From: Amycolatopsis sp. A133 | Lineage (GTDB): Bacteria > Actinomycetota > Actinomycetes > Mycobacteriales > Pseudonocardiaceae | Direction of reading: 5' to 3' | DNA: 64,000 nt | Assembly (NCBI RefSeq): GCF_031082405.1 | Contig: NZ_JAVHJU010000040.1 | Span: 1 to 64,000 of the forward strand | In this document: positions 43,696-52,157 of the stretch, piece after piece | Numbering within the stretch: position 1 is the first letter of the stretch | How the letters are laid out: the number at the start of each line of letters is the position of its first letter | Program-made: the position numbers and the translations under genes | Notes under the pieces: generated by a model | What the model was told of the DNA's origin: nothing | The model's database searches: none | The model's input: only the letters and a program-made list of their open reading frames with translations

Positions 43696-45153
43696 ATGGG
43701 GTGGTCCACACGCCCGCGCGCGGGAGCTCGCGCGCTCACCGGTCTTGTCGCCGCGGCCCTGCTCGGCACGCTTTCCGCGACCGTCGGCGCCTCTCCCGCC
43801 TCGGCCGCCAGCCAGGAAGGCATCGGGCACGACGTCGGGGGCCAGAAGGGCTTCGGCACGGTTTGGCTGGGGTCGTACGTCGTCGGCGGGCAGCAGGTGT
43901 TCTGCGTGAGCTTCCTGCTCAAGGCGCCGGACACCGACGAGCAGTACAAGCCCGGCGACGAGCTGCTCACGAAGTGGGGCACGAAGCTGCCCGCCGACGA
44001 GGCCGCGAACATCTCGTACCTGCTGCTGCGCTACGGCGACACCAAGAACGCGGACGAGGCGAGCGCGCTCGCGCACCTGCTGCACTCGTGGACGGCGGCG
44101 CCGCGCACCCCGGACGACCTCAAGACGGACCTGCCCAAGGACAAGATCGCCTACGACGCGCAGGCGCACCTCGACTTCATGCAGGAGAAGTTCCCCGCCG
44201 CGGCCGACGCCGTCGAGCGGCTCAAGACGGACGCGGAAACCAACCGCGGGCCGTGGACCGCGTCGATGACCACGCCGAAGGGCGAACAGCACCTCGGCGA
44301 AGCGGCCGAGTGGACCGCGACCGTGAAGAACGCCCAGGGCAACGGCGTGCCGGGCGTCGCGGTGAAGCTGACGGCGACCGCCGCCACCCTCGACGGCGAG
44401 AAGGCGGACAGCGCCGCGGGCAACGCGAGCCCGCAGGCCGCCGCGAAGGAGGTCACGCTGAAGACCGGCGCCGACGGCACCGTGAGCGTGAAGCTGACCC
44501 CGACCGGCGATAAGCCGAAGCTGGTGGCCTCGCTGACCGCGCCCGCGGACCGGCCCTACGTCCGGCTGCCGATCGACACCAGCGTGCAGCGCGTCGTCTC
44601 CACCGGCGGCGAGAAGGAACTGACCGCCCAGGGCGTCGTCAACGTCGCCAAGCCCGGCACGGTCCAGGTGACCAAGACGGACGCGAACACCGGCAAGGGC
44701 GTCGGCGGCGCCGTCCTGCGGATCACCGGCAAGGACAAGACGTCGGCCGCGCTCGGGCCGGACGGCAAGCCGCTCACCGGGGCCGACGGCAAGCCCGCCG
44801 TCGTCACCACCGACGGCAAGTCCGGGGGCGTGACGGTCGAGAACCTCCGCGCCCCGCAGGAGATCTGCGTCGTCGAGGCGAGCCCGCCGCCGGGCTACAC
44901 GAACGCCTACGACCCGCAAAACCCGCCATCGGCCTGCGGCACCGTGAAACCCGGCGAGACGCTCGCCCTGACCGTGACGAACAAGCCCAACGAAGTCCCG
45001 CGCGCGATCCCGGCCGGCGACCAGCCGGTCGCGCGGGCACAGGGGGTCGTCGAAACGAGCTATTCCGTGCCGGGCCTGGCCGGGCTCGGCCTGCTCGTGC
45101 TGCTGGCGGCCGGGCTGGCCGGCGTCGCCGCGCGGCGGGCGTCCCGGAGGTAA
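43696..45153 (+). CDS. Cell-surface protein: thioester-like N-terminal domain and SpaA/Cna-B repeats
   Basis: The 485-residue product has a signal peptide (to about ASA38) and a domain resembling TQXA/thioester adhesin domains (VVGGQQVFC, C70; SYLLLRYGDTKNADEASALAHLLHSW). An Ig-like segment follows (GEAAEWTATVKNAQGNGVPGVAVKLTATA), then a SpaA/Cna-B domain (GTVQVTKTDANTGKGVGGAVLRI, ICVVEASPPPGYTNAY), a membrane helix and an Arg-rich tail. It lacks a clear LPXTG; IPAGD lies before the helix. It is followed 4 bp later by a class F sortase, so it is probably that enzyme's substrate. AGGAG precedes the ATG. Confidence 0.82.
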   Translation: MGWSTRPRAGARALTGLVAAALLGTLSATVGASPASAASQEGIGHDVGGQKGFGTVWLGSYVVGGQQVFCVSFLLKAPDTDEQYKPGDELLTKWGTKLPADEAANISYLLLRYGDTKNADEASALAHLLHSWTAAPRTPDDLKTDLPKDKIAYDAQAHLDFMQEKFPAAADAVERLKTDAETNRGPWTASMTTPKGEQHLGEAAEWTATVKNAQGNGVPGVAVKLTATAATLDGEKADSAAGNASPQAAAKEVTLKTGADGTVSVKLTPTGDKPKLVASLTAPADRPYVRLPIDTSVQRVVSTGGEKELTAQGVVNVAKPGTVQVTKTDANTGKGVGGAVLRITGKDKTSAALGPDGKPLTGADGKPAVVTTDGKSGGVTVENLRAPQEICVVEASPPPGYTNAYDPQNPPSACGTVKPGETLALTVTNKPNEVPRAIPAGDQPVARAQGVVETSYSVPGLAGLGLLVLLAAGLAGVAARRASRR

Positions 45154-45157
45154 CGGC

Positions 45158-45964
45158 GTGGCGGACCACGGCGGCGACTGGCAGGGCGAGGACTGGTTCG
45201 TCGACGAATGGCACCGGCACACCGGCTGGGCAGCCGTCGACGACGAGCCGTCCGGCCACCGGGATCCACGCCCGCCGAAGCCCGGCCGGGGCCGGCTGCT
45301 CGCCGGCTTCGCACTCGGCGCGGCGACGGTGCTGGCGGTGCAGTTCGGCTCCGGCGTGGTCACCGCGCCGCCCGTGGCCGTCGTGGCCGGCACGGCGCTG
45401 CCCGCCGCGGGGGCGGCCGCCGCCGCGGCGCCGTCTTCGTCACCGGCCACCACGACCTCCGCGGCTCCCGCGGCCCCGGCTGCGCAGACGCCGTCGTCCC
45501 CGGCGCCACCACCGTCCCCGCCGCCGCAGCAGCCGGGCACCGTCCGGCTGCCCGACGGCGGGACGGCGACCCTGGTGCGCAAGGACCTCGGCCCGGGTGG
45601 CGAGCTGCCGGTGCCCACCGACCTCGGGCAGGCTACGTGGTGGGGCGCGGCACTCGACGCGGCCGGCGGGGCGAGCGTGTTCGCCGGCCACGTGAACTGG
45701 CGGGGCGCGACCGGGCCGTTCGCCGAGCTGTGGCACGCCAGGATCGGTGCCGAGCTGACCATTGTGGACAGTGCGGGCCGGACGTGGCGGTACCGGATCT
45801 CGCAGCTGGTCACCGTGCACAAGAGCGATCTGCCGGCCCGCGCGGACTACCTGTTCGGCCCGTCCGGCCCGCACCGCGTGGTGCTGGTGACCTGCGGCGG
45901 CCGCTGGGTCGGCGGTTCGGACGGCTACGAGGAGAACCGCGTCGTCACCGCGGACCCCGCCTAA
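45158..45964 (+). CDS. Class F sortase
   Basis: The 268-residue product has a cytoplasmic N-terminus, one membrane anchor (LLAGFALGAATVLAVQFGSGVV), a Pro/Ala/Ser stalk and a catalytic domain. The catalytic triad is visible as H178 (FAGHVNW), C246 (VVLVTCGG) and R261 (GYEENRVV). Class F sortases are common in actinobacteria and have poorly known substrates. It lies 4 bp after the surface-protein stop with GGAGG overlapping that stop, indicating coupled expression. Confidence 0.92.
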   Translation: MADHGGDWQGEDWFVDEWHRHTGWAAVDDEPSGHRDPRPPKPGRGRLLAGFALGAATVLAVQFGSGVVTAPPVAVVAGTALPAAGAAAAAAPSSSPATTTSAAPAAPAAQTPSSPAPPPSPPPQQPGTVRLPDGGTATLVRKDLGPGGELPVPTDLGQATWWGAALDAAGGASVFAGHVNWRGATGPFAELWHARIGAELTIVDSAGRTWRYRISQLVTVHKSDLPARADYLFGPSGPHRVVLVTCGGRWVGGSDGYEENRVVTADPA

Positions 45965-46065
45965 GTTACTCGTGGGTAACATCACGTTTCGACACGGTGG
46001 TCACCGATCTCGGCATGCAGCAGAATGCCCAGGGTCAGGGCGGTGCGGCGAGAGGTGAGAAGACG

Positions 46066-48060
46066 ATGGCGACGTTCTTGGTGACCGGGGCAACCGGACT
46101 GATCGGGCGTCACTTCACCCGGCTGCTCCTCTCCCGCCCCGACGACGACCGCATCGCACTCGTCGTGCGCGCGTCCTCGCGGGCCAAGCTGGCCGCGCTG
46201 GTCGACCAGTGGCCGCACTCCGACCGCGTCACGCTCGTCACCGGCGACCTCGGCGAGCCGCTGCTCGGCGTGTCCGAAGCCGACCGCGAGCAGCTGCGCG
46301 GGAGCGTCGACCACATCGTCCACCTCGCCGCGCTCTACGACCTCACCGCCGACGACGAAGCCAGCATCAAGGCCAACGTGGACGGCACCAGGGCCGTCGT
46401 CGACCTCGCCGCCGACCTGCGCGCGGGCTGCCTGCACCACGTGTCGTCGGTGGCCGTCGCGGGCGACCACGAAGGCGTGTTCACCGAGGAGATGTTCGAC
46501 GCCGGGCAGCGGCTGGTCACGCCGTACCACCGGACCAAGTTCGAAGCCGAGAAGATCGTCCGCGAGCAGGACGAGGTGCCGTGGCGGGTGTACCGGCCCG
46601 CCGTCGTCGTCGGGCACTCCGAGACCGGCGAGATGGACAAGATCGACGGCCCGTACTACCTCTTCCCCGCGATCAACCGGCTCGCCGGGCTGCCCGACGT
46701 GCTGCCGGTCGTCGGCCCCGACCTCGGCGACACCAACATCGTGCCGGTCGACTACGTCGCCAAGGCGCTGCTGGAGCTCGTCGTCAAGCCGGGGCTCGAC
46801 GGCCACGCCTTCCACCTGGTCAACCCCGAGCCGCAGCCGGTCGTCTCCGTGTACAACGCCTTCGCGCGGGCCGCGGGCGCGCCGACGATCACCGTGCAGC
46901 TGGGCGAAGGCATCTCCAAGCGGATCGTCGGGCTGGTCAAGCTGACCGAGCACATCCCCGGCGTTACCATCGCCCGCGACGCCGTCCTGGAGCGGTTCGG
47001 CATCCCGCCGGTGCTGCTGGACACGATGGCGTTCCCGTCGGTGTTCTCCTCGGCCGAGACGCGCAAGGCGCTGGCCGGCACCGTCGAGGTCCCGCGGCTG
47101 GAGGAGTACGCGCCGACGCTGTGGCGCTACTGGCGCGAGCACCTCGACCCGTTCCGCGCGCGCAAGCACGGCCCGCGCGGGGAGCTGGACGGCCGCCGCG
47201 TGGTCATCACCGGCGCGTCCTCGGGCATCGGCCGCGCGACCGCGCTGAAGGTCGCCGCCGCGGGCGGTGTCCCGCTGCTCGTCGCGCGCCGCCGGCACGA
47301 GCTGGAAGAGGTCCGCGACGAGATCGTCGCCGCCGGCGGCACGGCCTCGGTGTACCCGGCCGACCTGACCGACGAGGACTCGGTACGCAAGGCCGTCGAC
47401 GCGATGCTGGCCGAGCACGGCCGGATCGACATGCTGGTCAACAACGCCGGCCGGTCGATCCGGCGGTCGATCAAGCTGTCGTACGACCGGATGCACGACT
47501 ACGAGCGCGCGATGGCGATCAACTACTTCGGTGCGGTCCGGCTGATCCTCGCGGTGCTGCCGCACATGTCGGAGCGGAAGTTCGGGCACATCGTGAACGT
47601 GTCGTCGATCGGCGTCCAGGGCATCGCGCCGCGCTTCTCGGCGTACGCGGCGTCGAAGGCGGCGCTGGACTACTTCTCGCGCATCGCGGCGACCGAGACG
47701 CACGGCGACGGGATCACCTTCACCACCATCCACATGCCGCTGGTGCGCACCCCGATGATCCGCCCGACGAAGATCTACGACGCGTTCCCGACGAAGTCGC
47801 CGGAGCAGGCCGCGGACATGGTGCTGAAGGCGCTCGTCGAGCGGCCGAAGCACATCGGCACCCCGGCGGGGCAGGCGATCGGGCTGGCCTACACGCTCAC
47901 GCCGGGCCTCACCGACGCGATCGCCTACCAGGGTTTCCGGATTTTCCCGGATTCCGCCGCGGCGGGCGGTTCGGGCGAACTCAAGATCGGACGTGGCGAG
48001 AAACACCTGTCGCGCGCGGCGATGGCGCTGGCCCGGCTTTCTCGTGGCTTCCACTGGTAA
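46066..48060 (+). CDS. Two-domain NAD(P)-dependent reductase, fatty acyl-CoA reductase type
   Basis: The 664-residue product fuses two Rossmann enzymes. The N-terminal half (~1-365) is an extended SDR of thioester-reductase type (VTGATGLIGRHF, HLAALYDLTADDE, YHRTKFEAEKIV). The C-terminal half (~375-664) is a classical SDR (VITGASSGIGRAT, LVNNAGRSI, YAASKAALDYF). Length and order match mycobacterial AcrA1 (Rv3391) and the Marinobacter alcohol-forming acyl-CoA reductase, which reduce acyl-CoA via aldehyde to fatty alcohol. The ATG at 46066 has AGGTGA upstream. Confidence 0.87.
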   Translation: MATFLVTGATGLIGRHFTRLLLSRPDDDRIALVVRASSRAKLAALVDQWPHSDRVTLVTGDLGEPLLGVSEADREQLRGSVDHIVHLAALYDLTADDEASIKANVDGTRAVVDLAADLRAGCLHHVSSVAVAGDHEGVFTEEMFDAGQRLVTPYHRTKFEAEKIVREQDEVPWRVYRPAVVVGHSETGEMDKIDGPYYLFPAINRLAGLPDVLPVVGPDLGDTNIVPVDYVAKALLELVVKPGLDGHAFHLVNPEPQPVVSVYNAFARAAGAPTITVQLGEGISKRIVGLVKLTEHIPGVTIARDAVLERFGIPPVLLDTMAFPSVFSSAETRKALAGTVEVPRLEEYAPTLWRYWREHLDPFRARKHGPRGELDGRRVVITGASSGIGRATALKVAAAGGVPLLVARRRHELEEVRDEIVAAGGTASVYPADLTDEDSVRKAVDAMLAEHGRIDMLVNNAGRSIRRSIKLSYDRMHDYERAMAINYFGAVRLILAVLPHMSERKFGHIVNVSSIGVQGIAPRFSAYAASKAALDYFSRIAATETHGDGITFTTIHMPLVRTPMIRPTKIYDAFPTKSPEQAADMVLKALVERPKHIGTPAGQAIGLAYTLTPGLTDAIAYQGFRIFPDSAAAGGSGELKIGRGEKHLSRAAMALARLSRGFHW

Positions 48061-48165
48061 CGCTGCGTTTTATGGGTGAGGCCATTCCGGCGACACGGCG
48101 ACACGTGTTGGTGATTCGTTAAGCCGGACGGCGGAGGCGGCAGGTGCCCGGGTACGGTCGGGCCC

Positions 48166-49335
48166 ATGGTTCCTGAGCGCGACCCCGCCGCAACCGCCCT
48201 CAACGGCCTTCTTCCCCTCCGTCGTGAGTACACCCAGGCCTGGCACGGTTTCGACCGCAACGAAGTCCGGCAGTACCTCGACCACGTCGAAGCGCAGCTG
48301 CGCCGGGTGCTCAGCGAACGCGACGCCGCCGCGGCGCAGGCCGCCGCCGCGGTCCGCGAGGTCGAGTCCGTCCGGCAGCAGGTCGCGGCGCTCGAAGCGC
48401 GCGTCGAGGAGCTGAAGAAGCCGCCGGAGCGGCTCGAGGACCTCGACGAGCGGATGCAGCGCACGGTGACGCTCGCGCAGGCGCGCGCGGACGAAATCAT
48501 CAAGCGCGCCGAGGTGGCCGCGGAGAAGACGTGGGCGTCCTCGACGGAGGCATCGACGAAGCTGCGTGAGCGGTACACGAAGCTGGTCGCGGAGCTGGAC
48601 AAGCAGGCCGACCTGCTGCACACCGAGCACGAGGCCGCGCTGGCGGAGACGCGCGCCGAGGTGCAGCGGCTGACGGTCGAGGCGGCCCAGCGGCGGGAGC
48701 TGCTGGACAACGAGGCGGAGCGGAAGCGGCGGAAGCTCGAGCGCGAGTTCGATTCGTCCCAGGCGGCCCAGAAGGCGGCGCTGGAGAAGCACGTCGCGGA
48801 CCAGCGCACGGCGAGCAAGAACCAGGCCGAGCGCCGTCTCGCGGAGGCGACGGCCGAGGCGAAGCGCCGTCTCGACGAGGCCACGGCGGAGGCCAAGCGG
48901 CGCCTGGACGAGGCCACAACCCAGGCGGCCCAGCGCACGACGGCGGCCAACCGCAAGGTCGAGCGCCTGGCGGAGATCCGCGAGCAGGCGCGCAAGAGCC
49001 TGGCGATGGCGGAGGACATCCTCAACCGCAGCGAGACGCAGCTGGCGCCGCTGCCGGAGGAAGCGGTGATCCCGCAGGCGTCGAAGCTGGTCGGCGGCGA
49101 CGCGGGCATGGACTCGGCCACGACGCCGGCCGCGCCGGTGGTCCCGGTGGTGCAGCCGTCGATCCCGAAGCCGGCGTCGAAGCCCGCTCCGAAGCCGGCG
49201 GTGGCCTCGAAGCCCGCGCCGCAGGCGGCGAAGCCGGGCAACACCCCGGCGAACTCGAACGGCCCGGCGACGAAGCCGGCGAACGGCAACGGGGCGAAGC
49301 CCCTGTCGCCGACGGGGAGCAAGCCGGGCAACTGA
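48166..49335 (+). CDS. DivIVA-domain coiled-coil protein with Pro/Lys-rich tail
   Basis: The 389-residue product begins with a DivIVA-like motif (LLPLRREYTQAWHGFDRNEVRQYLDHVEAQL). A long coiled coil follows (~40-300), including near-identical repeats (RLAEATAEAKRRLDEATAEAKRRLDEAT), then a disordered Ala/Pro/Lys tail. Such proteins organise poles, septa or cytoskeletal complexes in actinobacteria; it is longer than Wag31 and more like accessory DivIVA paralogues or Scy-like proteins. The ATG at 48166 follows TACGGT by 7 nt without a ribosome site (probably leaderless). Confidence 0.86.
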   Translation: MVPERDPAATALNGLLPLRREYTQAWHGFDRNEVRQYLDHVEAQLRRVLSERDAAAAQAAAAVREVESVRQQVAALEARVEELKKPPERLEDLDERMQRTVTLAQARADEIIKRAEVAAEKTWASSTEASTKLRERYTKLVAELDKQADLLHTEHEAALAETRAEVQRLTVEAAQRRELLDNEAERKRRKLEREFDSSQAAQKAALEKHVADQRTASKNQAERRLAEATAEAKRRLDEATAEAKRRLDEATTQAAQRTTAANRKVERLAEIREQARKSLAMAEDILNRSETQLAPLPEEAVIPQASKLVGGDAGMDSATTPAAPVVPVVQPSIPKPASKPAPKPAVASKPAPQAAKPGNTPANSNGPATKPANGNGAKPLSPTGSKPGN

Positions 49336-49387
49336 GCCCCGCGGCTCGGCGCACCCGACAGTTCCGGACCCGTCGGCCGCGACACTC

Positions 49388-49476
49388 AAGCGCCCCAATG
49401 TGGCGTTGGGTGCGCTCAACGCACCGAACGCCACATTGGGTGCGTTGGACGCACCGAACGCCACATTGGGGCGCTT
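49388..49476. repeat. Compound palindromic repeat with tandem 30-bp units
   Basis: The outer arms AAGCGCCCCAATGTGGCGTT (49388-49407) and its exact complement (49457-49476) enclose a second copy of AACGCCACATTGGG. Positions 49411-49440 and 49441-49470 are a tandem duplication matching at 27 of 30 bases. It lies between convergent genes and reaches the amidase stop codon. A related short copy is at 33893-33918. Confidence 0.75.
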
Positions 49477-50801
49477 CAGTTGCGAACGGTCCTCGGCCAG
49501 GGGTTCGCCGACTCCAGCTGGGCCGCCAAGCCCAGCAGCAGGGACTCCCCGCCCGGGCGGGCCACCAGCTGCACCGACGTCGGCAGGCCGGACACCTTCG
49601 ACCGCCCCACCGGCACCGTGATCGCCGGGTAGCCCGCGAAGTTCCACTGGCCCGTGAAGCCCGCCAAGCGCGTCGACGGCAGGACGTTCGGCAGCCACCG
49701 GCGCTCGTGCCAGCGGCCCGCCTTCACCGGCCAGTGCGACAACGTCGGGGTCATCAGCACCTCGTGCGCGGCGAAGAACTCCTCCGCCCGGGACACCCAC
49801 CGGTCACGCGTGCTGTCGCGGATCAGGCCCGTTCGCTGGACCAGCCGGCCCGCTCGGACGTGGGCGCGCGTCCGGCGTTGCAGCCGTGCGAAGTCGAAGC
49901 CGCGGGCCTGCTCCGCCGGGCCCGCCAGCCAGCGGGCCGTCATGCCCAGGACCATCGTCGCCGGGTACTTCGGTGCGCCCGGCGTGATCGTGTGGCCGGC
50001 CGCCGCCAAGAACCCCGCCGCCGTCGAGACCGCCGCCACCAGCTCCTTCGGGACCGGGGTGTGCAGCAGCGGCACCGTCGTCGACAAGCCGATGCGGACC
50101 GGCGACGGCGGAACCACCGTCGCCAGCGAGGGCGAGTCGGCCAGCACCGACAGCAGCACCGCCGTGTCGGCGACCGTCGTGGCGATCGGGCCGTGCACCG
50201 ACATGCCGAACCAGCCGCCTTCGGTCAGCAGGTTCGCGCCCGGCTTCAGGCCCACCAGGCCGCACATCGCCGCCGGCAGGCGGACCGAGCCCATGCCGTC
50301 GGTGCCGTGCGCCAGCGGGACCAGCCCGGCCGCCACCGCCGCCGCGCTGCCGCCGGACGAGCCGCCCGAGGCGTACGCCGGGTCCCAGGGGTTGCGGGCG
50401 ATGCCGTCCGGGGTGTCGCTCATCGGCCAGATGCACAGCTCCGGCACCCGCGTCAGCCCGACGAGGACCGCGCCCGCGGCCCGCAGCCGCGCCGCGATCA
50501 CGCCGTCCTCGCCCGCCTGGGCGGCCGGACCCGCCAGCGAACCGTGGGAAGCGGACTCGCCCGCGATCTCCGTGACGTCCTTGACCGCCACGGGCACCCC
50601 GGCCAGCGGCAGCGACGCGAGATCGGACCGCGCGGCGACCTGCGCGGCTTCCTGCAACGCCTGCTCGGCGCGCACCCGGCGGAAGGCGCCGACCACGCCG
50701 TCCGCCGCGGTGATCCGGTCCAGCGCCTCCTTGGTGACCTGCACCGGGTCGAGCTCCCCGGCCCGGACGGACGCCGCGATCTCCACTGCCGTGAGCACCA
50801 T
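49476..50801 (-). CDS. Amidase signature family protein
   Basis: The 441-residue product has the Ser-cisSer-Lys triad of the amidase signature family: Lys in GVPVAVKDVTEIAG, cis-Ser in YASGGSSGGSAAAVAAGL, and nucleophile Ser in GTDGMGSVRLPAAMCGLVGLKP. It hydrolyses an unknown amide. It is too unlike GatA in context to be the tRNA amidotransferase, with no gatB/C nearby. The ATG at 50801 has TAGGGT 6 nt upstream, suggesting a leaderless mRNA. The stop codon lies in the compound repeat. Confidence 0.9.
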   Translation of the reverse strand: MVLTAVEIAASVRAGELDPVQVTKEALDRITAADGVVGAFRRVRAEQALQEAAQVAARSDLASLPLAGVPVAVKDVTEIAGESASHGSLAGPAAQAGEDGVIAARLRAAGAVLVGLTRVPELCIWPMSDTPDGIARNPWDPAYASGGSSGGSAAAVAAGLVPLAHGTDGMGSVRLPAAMCGLVGLKPGANLLTEGGWFGMSVHGPIATTVADTAVLLSVLADSPSLATVVPPSPVRIGLSTTVPLLHTPVPKELVAAVSTAAGFLAAAGHTITPGAPKYPATMVLGMTARWLAGPAEQARGFDFARLQRRTRAHVRAGRLVQRTGLIRDSTRDRWVSRAEEFFAAHEVLMTPTLSHWPVKAGRWHERRWLPNVLPSTRLAGFTGQWNFAGYPAITVPVGRSKVSGLPTSVQLVARPGGESLLLGLAAQLESANPWPRTVRN

Positions 50802-50848
50802 GAGCGGACCCTAACCCACAAAAAGGTGACAGCGGCAGCGAAAACGTC

Positions 50849-51451
50849 TCAGATGGCGCCCGCCCGCAGCGCGTAAGCCACCGCGTGGGCGCGGTTGTTC
50901 AGGCCGCAGCGGGTCATCAGGCCGTACAGGACGTTCTTCACGGTCCGCTCGGAGTAGCACAGCTTCGCCGCGATCTCCTCGGTCCCGAACCCCTCGGCGA
51001 CCAGCCGCAGCACGTCGCACTCGCGCGCCGCGAGTCCCGACAGCGTGAGCCCGTTCGGCTCCAGGACGTCCTTGCGCATCCGCTGCACCTGCGCGAGCAG
51101 CGCGCCCTGCAGCCGCGGCGGCAGGTTGGCCGTGCCGTCACCCGCGGCGAGCACCGCCGTCACCAGCTCGGCGCCGCCCGTTTCGCGGCGCGGCAGGATC
51201 GCCACGACGCCGCTCTCCAGCACCGACATCAGGTCGCTTTCGCGGAAGTGCTCGACGACCAGCACGACATGGGACGCCTTGGCCGCGCGGATCTCGCCCA
51301 GCACGGTCTCGTTGACGTGGTCCTCCATCACCAGCAGCACGTCCGGCACGAGGTCGGTCAGCCGGACGTCCGGGTGCCCGTCCAGGAGGCTCACCGCGCC
51401 GGCGTGCGTGATCGGGTCCGAGGCGAGGACGCTCACTTCGACGGGCTTCAT
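50849..51451 (-). CDS. LuxR-type (NarL-like) regulator with degenerate receiver domain
   Basis: The 200-residue product has a receiver-like N-terminus (VEVSVLASDPITHAGAVSLLDGHPDVRLT, VVLVVEHFRESDLMSVLESGVVAILPR) lacking the acidic pocket and Asp-Lys pattern of true receivers. A LuxR helix-turn-helix follows (GLAARECDVLRLVAEGFGTEEIAAKLCYSERTVKNVLYGLMTRCGL). It is a clear paralogue of the regulator at 62634. It probably senses through partner binding rather than phosphorylation (inference). A WXG100 pair lies upstream on the same strand, with CTTCACG dyads in between. Confidence 0.88.
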   Translation of the reverse strand: MKPVEVSVLASDPITHAGAVSLLDGHPDVRLTDLVPDVLLVMEDHVNETVLGEIRAAKASHVVLVVEHFRESDLMSVLESGVVAILPRRETGGAELVTAVLAAGDGTANLPPRLQGALLAQVQRMRKDVLEPNGLTLSGLAARECDVLRLVAEGFGTEEIAAKLCYSERTVKNVLYGLMTRCGLNNRAHAVAYALRAGAI

Positions 51452-51473
51452 GGACGCAGTCTGGACGGCGGGT

Positions 51474-51511
51474 CTTCACGCCGTCCCTATTCCGTCTTCA
51501 CGCCCGTGAAG
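51474..51511. promoter_or_regulatory. CTTCACG-type dyad and half-site upstream of the LuxR gene
   Basis: CTTCACGCCCGTGAAG (51496-51511) is an inverted repeat, and CTTCACGCCGT (51474-51484) is a half to three-quarter site 22 bp away. The same dyad occurs upstream of the paralogous LuxR gene at 63302-63316. It overlaps the WXG100 stop codon. Confidence 0.55.
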
Positions 51512-51743
51512 ACAGCTCGCCGAACGCCGCCCGCGCCCGCTCGAGGCACCCGGGCATCCGCTCGGCCGCGCGGGCCCACTCGCGCTTGGCGCGCAGGTAC
51601 TCCTCGCGTGCCTCGGGCGTCCAGCCGGCCAGTTCCGGCTCCACCCGGGACTCCAGGTCGGCCAGCAGCTCGCCGAGCTCCCCGGTGATGGCACCCATCC
51701 GGTCCAGCACCAGGTCGGCGAAGCTGAAGTCGAGCCGCGTCAC
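51498..51743 (-). CDS. WXG100-like small helical protein (second of a pair)
   Basis: The 81-residue product is an all-helical hairpin with LDFSFADLVLDRMGAITGELGELLADLESRV, a W at the turn (LAGWTPEAREEYLRAKREWARAAERM, Wxx rather than WxG) and a second helix. The GTG at 51743 overlaps the stop of the preceding WXG100 gene by 4 nt. The pair should form a heterodimer exported by an ESX/T7SS system encoded elsewhere. Confidence 0.78.
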   Translation of the reverse strand: MTRLDFSFADLVLDRMGAITGELGELLADLESRVEPELAGWTPEAREEYLRAKREWARAAERMPGCLERARAAFGELSSRA

Positions 51744-51985
51744 GGCAGCCGCGGCCGCGGCATCGGGCCGCCGGTCGCCTCCAGCAGCTCCGCCAGCCGC
51801 GACAGGATCACGTCGAACTCCTGCTCCCAGTCGCTCATCGCCTGGCCGAACCGCACCGACGCCTCGCCGCGCCACGACGCCTGCACCATCGCCATCTCGC
51901 TGTTGACGTCGCGAAGGCGGGAACGGGCACCTTCGAGGGCGTACGCGAAGCAGGCGGCGGCTCGCTGCATGTCTTCGGTCGGCAT
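51740..51985 (-). CDS. WXG100 family protein (first of a pair)
   Basis: The 81-residue product (MPTEDMQRAAACFAYALEGARSRL, VNSEMAMVQASWRGEASVRFGQAMSDWEQEF) has the canonical W-x-G turn in SWRGEAS between two helices. This is the EsxA/EsxB fold. The ATG at 51985 has GAGGAG 6 nt upstream. It is translationally coupled to the next gene, and a LuxR-type regulator lies just downstream. Confidence 0.85.
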   Translation of the reverse strand: MPTEDMQRAAACFAYALEGARSRLRDVNSEMAMVQASWRGEASVRFGQAMSDWEQEFDVILSRLAELLEATGGPMPRPRLP

Positions 51986-52157
51986 CCGCGGCTCCTCTCG
52001 GGCTCCCCGAGCGTGGCGCACGCCGTGGCGGCGCGAAACCCCGGCCGGGTGCCGTTGCCCGAATGTCCGCCATCCTTGCCTGCCGGTTCACGGCGCCCGC
52101 GTATGCTCACGGCAGGCATCCGGCGCGTGACGATTCGTCGCGCACGAAGGGAGACCG

